This document shows positions 56,669 through 64,000 of a DNA stretch of 64,000 nucleotides, in pieces. Location: the NCBI GenBank assembly GCA_964036195.1, contig OZ038458.1:248001-312000 (forward strand). The letters are read 5' to 3'. Position 1 is the first letter of the stretch. Each line of letters begins with the position of its first letter. Under the pieces are notes generated by a model. That model did not search any database and was not told where the DNA came from. It was given only the letters and a program-made list of their open reading frames with translations. Position numbers and translations under genes: made by a program. The stretch is from Sphaerolaimus hirsutus (Eukaryota > Nematoda > Chromadorea > Monhysterida > Sphaerolaimidae).

Positions 56669-57150
56669 TTTTTTTATAAATTTTTTTCAAATTTTTTTTC
56701 AAATTTTTTTTTATATTTTTCTTTTTTTTCAAATTTTTTTTTTATATTTTTCTTTTTTTTCAAATTTTTTTTTTATATTTTTCTTTTAAAAAAAATTTTT
56801 TTTCCTAATTTTTCTTTATTTTTACAACTTTTTTCAAAATTTTTTCTTCAAATTTTATCTTTGAAAAAAAATTTTTTCAATTTTTTTTATAAATTTTTTT
56901 TTATAAATTTTTTTTTTCTATTTTTAAATAAAAAATTTTTTTTATTATTTCTTTTTTTCAAAATTTTTTTTTTCTTTTTTTATAAATTTTTTCAAAAAAA
57001 ATTTTCATAAATTTTTTTTTCAAAATTTTCAAAAAAAAATTTCAAAATTTTTGTATCAATTTTTTTCTTCTTTTTTTTCAAAATTTTTTAAATAATTTTT
57101 TTTCTTTTTTATTGTTTTTAAATTTTTTAAATAAAGTTTTAAGTTTTTAA
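56669..57150. repeat. T-rich, nearly G-free low-complexity tract
   Basis: About 480 bases of T-runs separated by AAA, CAAA and TATA, with only a few G on this strand. It follows the satellite directly and precedes the gap. Confidence 0.9.
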
Positions 57151-57217
57151 GTTGCTTTTATTCTTCAGTGGAAGAAGTTGGCCCTATTATGTGAATCTTT
57201 TTCAGATTTAATTTGAG

Positions 57218-57417
57218 NNNNNNNNNNNNNNNNNNNNNNNNNNNNNNNNNNNNNNNNNNNNNNNNNNNNNNNNNNNNNNNNNNNNNNNNNNNNNNNNNNN
57301 NNNNNNNNNNNNNNNNNNNNNNNNNNNNNNNNNNNNNNNNNNNNNNNNNNNNNNNNNNNNNNNNNNNNNNNNNNNNNNNNNNNNNNNNNNNNNNNNNNNN
57401 NNNNNNNNNNNNNNNNN
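57218..57417. other. Assembly gap of 200 N
   Basis: Unsequenced placeholder; the round size suggests an estimated rather than measured length. Confidence 0.99.
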
Positions 57418-58320
57418 TCACACATTGCGTGTTGACACCCCCCCCCCGCAGCAGCCGCGTCCAGACATATGGGAGCCGCACATGCGGAATGAGCCACCAT
57501 ATTTCATGAGCGGCATGGCGCGGCAAACTCAAAGGGCACACAACAATGGAAGTTATGAGTAACAATGTTTGCCCTTTGTTTTACTGCCAAAATGTCACTT
57601 CTTCAAATCGCCACCCCCCCCCCCCCACCAAACAGAATGTAGCCGCGTGTCACGCGTCCGTGTGAGGCGGCTGTTTGCGCTTGTTGCAAAATTTCATTAT
57701 GTTCGATTCTTGAGGAATAATTTTGCTGAGGCTGCGAATTTTTTCAGATATTGAATGATGATTTTCGGAATGGAATGGAACTCCCCATGTGCGCCACATG
57801 TGCAAATCACACGCGGCGCATGTCAATTACCCCCCCCCCCCCCACAGTTGCCCCCCATACTTAATTGCGTGTTGAGCAATTAAGTGATTATTGTGTGGGC
57901 AATTCGCGGTTGGTGCTGATCAATTAAAATATTATCAGCCGTGATCTGCCCACACAATAATCACTTAATTGCTCAGGTCCGGCCATTCGCCAGCCATGAA
58001 CTGCACACGTGATTAATTTAATTGCGTGTGGCGCGGCTGTAGCGTTTGAAGCCGGAAGTGAGCAATGGCAATGCACAACCCAATTAGGTATTTCATTGCC
58101 TTTTGGGGGGGGGCGATTTGATGAAGTGACATTTTGGCAGTAAAACAAAGGACAAACATTGTTACTCATAACTTCCATTGTTGTGTGCCCTTTGAGTTTG
58201 CCGCGCCATGCCACTCATGAAATACGGTGGCTCATTCCGCATGTGCGGCCCCCATATGTCTGGACGCGGCTGCTGCGGGGGGGGGGGGGGGGGGGTCAAC
58301 ACACAATGTGTGATCACTGG
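57418..58320. mobile_element. Foldback palindrome interrupted by the gap
   Basis: Sequence from 57418 (GTGTTGACCCCCC-like, GCAGCAGCCGCGTCCAGACA, CCATTGTTGTG on the other strand) is mirrored at 58090-58316. The mirror continues inwards through GATTATTGTGTGGGC blocks to a centre near 57930. 58320-58500 adds GGCCTATCCCGCA-type repeats. The left outer end lies in the gap. Confidence 0.75.
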
Positions 58321-58547
58321 CCCATCCCGCATTTTGGCCTATCCAGTTTTTCGGCCTATCCCGCACACAAACCCATCACGCACACTGCCTATCTCGCACA
58401 TTACACCGGCAAGATGCGGGATAGGCCAAAATGCGGGATGGGCAGCTAAATGTGCGGGATGAGCCAAAATGCGGAATAGGCCGATGTGCGGAATAGGCAT
58501 GCGCCTCGACTAAATACCTAATTAAATTCGAAATCTGCAATTTCCAG

Positions 58548-59087
58548 TTATTCGAGCGCGGCCTGGAGCAGTTCGACCGCCTGTACAAGCGGCGCGCTTT
58601 CCTCGACCAATTCGCAAACCAGACTTGCTTCTCTGATGGCACACAGTTTGTTTATTGCAACCCGTGCACTTTTTTCAACGTTTTTTTCAACGACCTGTTT
58701 TTCAAAAAGCTCCCAATATGGCTTTGAATCGACATATACTTATTTACAGTTTCATCAGGCAAGTTTTAGTGCTTTGAGATGTTACAAATAGCCATACAAA
58801 TACAATGGCTGTGGAACCATGGGCCAGTATTTATTAAGTGGCGGTTTCCGCCAAAACTCCACTGTATTTTTGTCGCTTTTTTGTCAAATCGACTTCAAGT
58901 GAAGTTTGACATTGAATAGTGCTCAAAAAGCTTCAAAAATGAAATCTGCATTGACTTGGCATTTGGCAGAGAACTAGACGTGTGCCGGGAAGCGTGCGTG
59001 TCTCTGTGCGACGAGTACAAAGCGGCCACCAGACCGGATTACCTGCACTGGGCCACCGGGGACTTGGCCGCCCCGCAGCACAGGTGA
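58548..59087 (+). pseudogene. Duplicated last two TUBG exons (partial gene copy)
   Basis: 58548-58663 and 58970-59087 repeat TUBG exons 9 and 10 (24045-24160, 24485-24602), including the intervening intron, both splice sites and the stop codon. The reading frames remain open. Of six base differences I count in the coding parts, five are synonymous and one changes Tyr to Cys (TAC to TGC near 58657). Homology begins abruptly at 58507 (TCGACTAAATACC), so exons 1-8 are absent on this side; upstream is a palindromic element and then an assembly gap. Most simply a 5'-truncated copy carried by the duplicon, but an unassembled second gene or a haplotype join is possible. Confidence 0.8.
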
Positions 59088-59405
59088 AGCGCTCATTGGT
59101 CACCTGAGTGATTTGACTCCGCCTACTGGCTTTGTGTGCCAAACGTGTGATCTCTTGTGTTCATTTTGGGGTTGGTATAAATACTCCGTGGACCGCACTA
59201 TATGCATTTTTCTGAACGAAACACTCCGTCATGACGTCATAGTAAATAAAGTGAAAGTTGTTCCAGAAGAACGTTTCAAGGGGGAACATTTGTCGCTTGT
59301 CCTTTTCGATTTTGAATTTTTTTATGAAAGTGCGTGCATAAGTATTTATTTATTTATCGATTAAGATATGAGTCATTTTGGACGCATATTTTGCGTTCCG
59401 CCGAG

Positions 59406-59646
59406 TATATACTGCGGTTACTTTACACCTTGCACGCGTGGTTCCCGCTGGAAGTGTGCCAACGATGGTTAACGCGTGCGAGTTTCACAAAAAAATATGA
59501 CAAACTTGATTGTTGTTATAATGTTATGCATAAGCATAATCACATCGATGAATTTTTTTATCTTTTTACGGAAATCGCACGGTTTAATAATCATTGGCAC
59601 GTTTCCAAAACGAGACATAAATCAGTGCGAGGGCAGAGTATCATGT
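59406..59646. mobile_element. 241-bp insertion private to duplicon copy 2
   Basis: Flanked by CCGCCGAG at 59398-59405 and 59647-59654. Copy 1 has a single CCGCCGAC at 24918-24925 and no insert. Terminal inverted repeats are weak. A reverse relative is at about 51430-51690. Confidence 0.8.
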
Positions 59647-60277
59647 CCGCCGAGTTTACGGTGAGTTCAAGTGTGATTTTGCTTGGATTTTGTTACGGGA
59701 ACGCATGCTCTGCACTGAATGTTACCGTAATCTGATCAAAAAGTCATCTTATACGCTCTGCTAAAATTATCCCTTCGTGAAAAAATGCATTGAGGGAAAA
59801 TAAATACGTAGGTGGACATTTTTCGTTTCATTATTGCGTTGAGCTATTCTCAAAATTTACATTCCGGTGCAAGGTGTGTGGTCGTTTTTTTAAAGAATTT
59901 TCATTTAAAAATAAGGTATGTTAATATTTGTGTAAATTCTGTCAACCCGGTATTTGAGATTCGGAGCGCTTATACGACGCAATAATTTTCTTATCAATTA
60001 AAAGTATAAAAACCTTCGAATCGAGTACCTAAATACGTATTTTTTTGCGCGTTTGATATCGCACATCAAACTTCCAAATCCAGTTAATAAGTGGTGCCTT
60101 TATGCTACCCTAAAACAACAGTGGTGTTATTTGTTGTGGTAAAAAGTAGGTAAGTTTTAAATACGATTCTTGACTCGCAATCTGATGCTCATCGGTTTTG
60201 TTACTGTTTTTTTTTGCAGAAATTTTTAAAACAGTACGATTCGGTGGTATAATTTTTTATTTTTGTTCTGTTATTTA

Positions 60278-60438
60278 CCGTGTTACCTCGAATTCTACCC
60301 CTTGAATAGACCCTCCCTCGAATTAACTCCCCCCGCAAATTTTGCTGACCCCCCGTAAATACCCCCCTCGAATTAACCCCCCTCAAATTTTGCTGGCGAA
60401 ATAATAAACCCCCATGGGGTTTATTATGGGTAATACGG
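60278..60438. mobile_element. Short family H element, TA target
   Basis: CCGTGTTACCTCGAATT and ATGGGTAATACGG ends flanked by TA; absent at the matching place near 25525 in duplicon copy 1. Confidence 0.75.
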
Positions 60439-61168
60439 TACATTTGTCAATGTATTGGTATTTTGTCGGTATCATATTTGTTTGCAACGGTGTTCAAATA
60501 AAAAATATCTCAACAACAAATTTTCGGTTAAAAGATATAAATTCCATTCAAGTTTCACTTTGCTTAAAAATTTTTCACAATATTTATCTGCAACGTCACA
60601 ATGTAAAATTCAGTTTACAGCAAATGTTTGTGAAGTTATTTTCTGGACAAAGATATAAATTTTTTTAATACTATTTTCTGGAATATTGTGCAGTAAAGAT
60701 TGAAAGTTGTTTGGTGAACGGCAACGTGAAAAACTGAATACCTTGGTAATTACCATGGCTCGATCGATTTCAGTCTTTTCAGGCTACCATAACACAATGA
60801 ATTTATGCTGCCGCAGAGCTAATTACGTTTAGCCAATCTGGTGAAACAATTACAAGATCGTTTTTTTACGTTTTCAATTCAAAATGAAAACGTTTGAGCT
60901 GTGAACTACGTTATATGCAAGCTTCCTGGATTCATGCGGTGGTTCCACTTTTCACCCCCATTTTCAAAAAATACACAAACCAAATTTAGCTTCTGTGCTT
61001 ACTATGTCGCAATGGAAATGGAAAATAGGTAGCTTTGTAGCGAACGTTACTTTGCGCAGCTATTGTTTGTTTCTGCAGTAAATTAAATGATTCTATGTGG
61101 TCACACACTAGTACACCATGGAAACTTCGCGAACTCATACATCTGTTTTGAACACTAAGTTGACACAA

Positions 61169-61467
61169 CAGTTGTTAAAATGTACGTACAATTACTCGAA
61201 AAATACGCGAACGCGAGTACGCGGTAAATACATTTACATATAAATACTTTTGAAAAAAATAATGTACACACGATTACGCGTACACTTTAAAAGTACACGC
61301 GTACTGAGAAAATATATTTTTGTTGCTAAAATCACAATTTTCTGTTGCTAAAACGTGCATGAGTACGAGTAAAAAAAGTATTTTACATTTTCTATACTTT
61401 CTGGTGAGTAAAATAAAATACTTACATTTACATATACTTTTTAAGTTCAGTAATTCTAGCAACTCTG
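61169..61467. mobile_element. Family K element inside a family J relative
   Basis: CAGTTGTTAAAATGTACG and TCTAGCAACTCTG tips with GTACGCGT/AAAGTAC arrays. TTGACACA occurs on both sides, one to two bases out of register, so the duplication is only tentative. Confidence 0.6.
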
Positions 61468-61585
61468 GCTTGACACATTGTGGTAAGCTCAACGGTCTAC
61501 GAGTTTCCCAAATTTTGGTGGTATACTAGTGTGCGCAATGCCAATTCTAACCGAAAACATACCACATACAGCAACCCCCGATTAT

Positions 61586-61744
61586 CTTCTAAACATCCCC
61601 TCGATGCAACATGGCAGTTTGGTGTGCATGAAGCTGACGCATTTCGTCGGTGGTCACGCACAGCTCGGCGGTCATGTACAGGTCGGTGCACGTGTTGGAT
61701 GGTTGCTTGCGTTTGGCTCGTTTGGTTAATTTTGCTAATATGTG
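61586..61744 (-). pseudogene. Decayed copy of the 26014-26172 exon
   Basis: Same length and reading frame as the exon in the first duplicon copy, but a TTG codon has become TAG just before the end, and the donor GTAATC has become ATAATC. Other replacements are mild (for example TNLY to TDLY, TAQL to TAEL). This suggests the 26-kb copy is the functional or ancestral one. Confidence 0.4.
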
Positions 61745-61880
61745 CTGCGTAAGAATGCCGGTAGATGTCCGTAGAGATTTTGCATGACTTTCGCTGTTGT
61801 TGAACCTGTCCTCGATTTACTCGAAATTGGAGCGACCCGTTATGCCCGCGTAACTTGGTATGGAAAATCGGGGTTTTTAT

Positions 61881-62718
61881 CAGAGTTGCGAAAACGTATT
61901 TACGTTTACCCGAAATACCCGGTTATTCGGGTATTTATACTTACGTTTACGTTTACGCTTTCCAAAAATACCGTTACGCTTTGTTACGTTTTCCTGGCAC
62001 AATTACCCGGGTACCAGAGAAAACGTAAAAATATGCTACACGGAACTGTTATTGTTTGACAAATGTAGTGTATTATGATGAGTTCAACATGTTCTAATGT
62101 TGAGGAGTTCTAATTCCGCAATTGGAGAACTCAAACACCAATTTGTAAGTGAAAACTAAAAATTTGAAGGAAAGTATTTTTTGTGAGGTAGAACTGAAAT
62201 GCGAATAAAAAGTCAAAGACATTTCAAGTGTTTTCTCATGACTGGCCATTTGTCGTTTAACTCGCCATTTAACTTACAAATTTACTTTTCTTTAAATTTT
62301 TACTTGCCATTCAACTTGCCTTTACTTCTCACTCATAAATTTTTTTTAGTTCTCCTGTTATGGAATTGGCACCTTATAGTTGACACCCACTAGTTGACAA
62401 TGACGCAAAATGTGAACTCCAATCCCAATTCAATACCCCGATCCCATCATTCTTAATATATAACCAATACAGGTAAGCAGAACATGTCGATGATGGGGAT
62501 CATATGAACATCATTAATGTTGTTAAAAAACCCATTGTGTTTTTCGTATTCTCTGATAGCGGAAGCACTTAATATAATTTTTACGTTTACGTTTTATTTT
62601 ACGTTTTCCCCGGTATTTTCAAAATACCTTACGTTTTAGTATTTATACTTTTGATTTCGAAAAGGTATTTACGTTTACGTTTACGTTTTCCAAAAATACC
62701 AGTATTTGTACAACTCTG
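61881..62718. mobile_element. Family K hAT-like element, private to duplicon copy 2
   Basis: Tips CAGAGTTGCGAAAACG and TTTGTACAACTCTG with ACGTTTACG/CGTAAACGT arrays. Exact 8-bp duplication GTTTTTAT at 61873-61880 and 62719-62726; the empty site is at 26287-26294 in copy 1. An inner repeat with GGAGTTCTAATTCCG-type ends lies at about 62100-62370. Confidence 0.94.
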
Positions 62719-62998
62719 GTTTTTATATTAAATTTAAAAATTTGCATTGCTCCGTGCTCGTTACTGATATACTCGGCGGGCATGACACTTGGTATGGGAA
62801 CTTACCATAACCCATCTGAATAATGAACCAAAAATTATACAGTTTTTCATCGTGATATTTCGTTTTTACTATGGAATAATTAATTTCGAAAATTTATCAC
62901 AAGATTTTACCCATTTAATTATGGTAAGATTCTGTACATACTCTGCGGTCCGCCGAGTATACATATTTTATTTGTTCATTTGGTGTGGTCGTGTACGA

Positions 62999-63556
62999 TG
63001 GCGCTGCACACACTACCTTGTACTCTCCAGAAACTCCTAAATCAACTTTGAATGGCATTATAGTTTATTGAAATAATGTGTTCGTCAACTGCAGGTGACA
63101 AACAGTAAAACTACCTCATTCCAGTGAACTCAACTGCATTTAAGGCTGATTTATGAGTTGACAGCGTGCAGTTTAGTATGTGCAGCGACAATGAGTTCCG
63201 AGTGGTGTAAAACAACTCCAGTTTGCAACTCTCTCCAGTCACCTCTCTCGATGCATAGCTGACTGGCACTTGACCGGCACTAATTTACCTCTGCTAAATA
63301 TATTGACTGAAAACAGCAATTCCACTTGTAGCGTTGACAATGCTGCCTTATTGCCCAAGACGCAGAAACTTGGGTAGTGACGTAACAAGCGCCAGGGGTT
63401 TGGCGCCACAGCAAAATGGCGCCAAGCGCTATTTTGAACGCAATCGCACCGGGGCAAAATGGCGCCAATGGCGGAAAGCGCGGTTGCGTTTTCTACTCTG
63501 GCGCTAGCGCCATGCGTCGGCGCCATCCCGCCATGGCGCTTTTACACCACTAAGCA
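62999..63556. mobile_element. Duplicon copies of the family J and GTGGTGTAAAA elements
   Basis: 62999-63190 matches 27225-27425, and 63201-63556 matches 27434-28305 without the family R insertion. 63557-64000 continues the duplicon with no gene recognised. Confidence 0.6.
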
Positions 63557-64000
63557 TTGCCGCCTTCAAAAAGACACGCCCTTACATATTGGAGTAATAC
63601 ACATTTCCCCTGTGCCGCTTGAGCCTGTGCTATATAGTTTACTGCCGCGGCTTATATTTACAACAATTTTGCCATTTTTGGACTTTCTTGATTTGATTTT
63701 GTGATTTCGTTTGGCAGTGGTTATTTTTAACATGTTTTTGATGCATGAATTTTGAGCCATAGTTCCGAACCGAATCATGCATTTAGATACCTATATTCTG
63801 ACGCTTCAAACTTGCAAATTAATATTCCGAAATAAAGTTATCCTAAAATCCTTACTTGCGATCATGGAGACTCTATGTTGAGTTAATTTTCTATATTAAG
63901 AGTGTATTTTATATCTAATAAATTCTTCGAAAACACTGACCATATTTTCGTGCTAATTTTAACAAAATAAGGTTATTCAAGACCTAAAAATACCTAAAAC

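Larger units (their letters stand above)
58507..64000. repeat. Duplicon copy 2
   Basis: Second copy of 24003-28960, in the same orientation about 34 kb away. Insertions private to this copy are at 59406-59646, 60278-60438, 61169-61467 and 61881-62718. It continues past the window end. Confidence 0.9.

Noticed and set aside
53638-56789. Open frames across the satellite (repeating WRHFYGVAL-like peptides)
   Set aside because: The 59-bp period is not a multiple of three, so the same repeat is read in all frames and ORFs end at random. No splice or start context.
56642-57010. 122-codon Phe/Leu-rich ORF resembling a membrane protein
   Set aside because: Encoded by the T-rich low-complexity tract; Phe (TTT) runs only.
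57158-57565. ORFs spanning the N run
   Set aside because: Undefined codons from the assembly gap; the flanking part is one arm of a palindrome that recurs at 58159-58449.
61784-61870. Plus-strand frame starting MTFAVVEPVLDLLEIG, also at 26212
   Set aside because: It is open in both duplicon copies, but copy 1 has an 11-bp deletion just after it, and the strand is opposite to the better-supported adjacent exon. Left as chance.
1-64000. Transposase-coding element for the hAT-like or TA-target families
   Set aside because: No ORF or exon with recognisable transposase sequence was found on either strand; all elements here appear non-autonomous.

Overview
This is a spliced nuclear genome, almost certainly from an invertebrate animal. 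Exons are short and joined by GT..AG introns, the two recognisable genes are a BRD7/BRD9-type bromodomain protein and gamma-tubulin, and most of the remaining DNA is packed with small non-autonomous transposons. Exons are GC-rich islands in AT-rich DNA. The species and phylum cannot be fixed from this window. No prokaryotic operon, CRISPR array, rRNA or intact tRNA was seen.

Layout. 1-14.3 kb: minus-strand BRD7/9-like gene, 14 phase-consistent exons, running off the left edge before its C-terminus. 14.3-15.9 kb: head-to-head intergenic region, split by a 619-bp MITE. 15.9-24.6 kb: plus-strand gamma-tubulin gene in 10 exons, with clean MITEs in five of its nine introns. 24-29 kb: the tubulin 3' end and downstream DNA form a duplicon whose second copy lies at 58.5-64 kb. 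29-53.7 kb: mostly nested MITEs, foldback palindromes and decayed repeats, with a few orphan exon candidates. 53.7-56.7 kb: a 59-bp satellite with a 16-unit (944-bp) higher-order repeat. 56.7-57.4 kb: a T-rich, G-depleted tract and a 200-bp assembly gap. 57.4-58.5 kb: another long palindrome.

The most striking biology is in the mobile elements. Several families have hAT-like ends (TAGGG.. or CAG..) and exact or near-exact 8-bp target duplications. Between the tips and the core each carries a family-specific array of a short simple motif, present in inverted orientation at both ends. Three families (A, B, C) share one colinear ~550-bp core and almost the same tips but carry quite different arrays. 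The two duplicon copies, and homologous repeat copies elsewhere, give empty-site/filled-site pairs that prove the boundaries of at least seven insertions. No transposase gene was seen, so mobilisation would have to come from elsewhere.

The two genes have no direct joint pathway. BRD7/9 proteins act in SWI/SNF chromatin remodelling and gamma-tubulin nucleates microtubules. They may share a divergent promoter.
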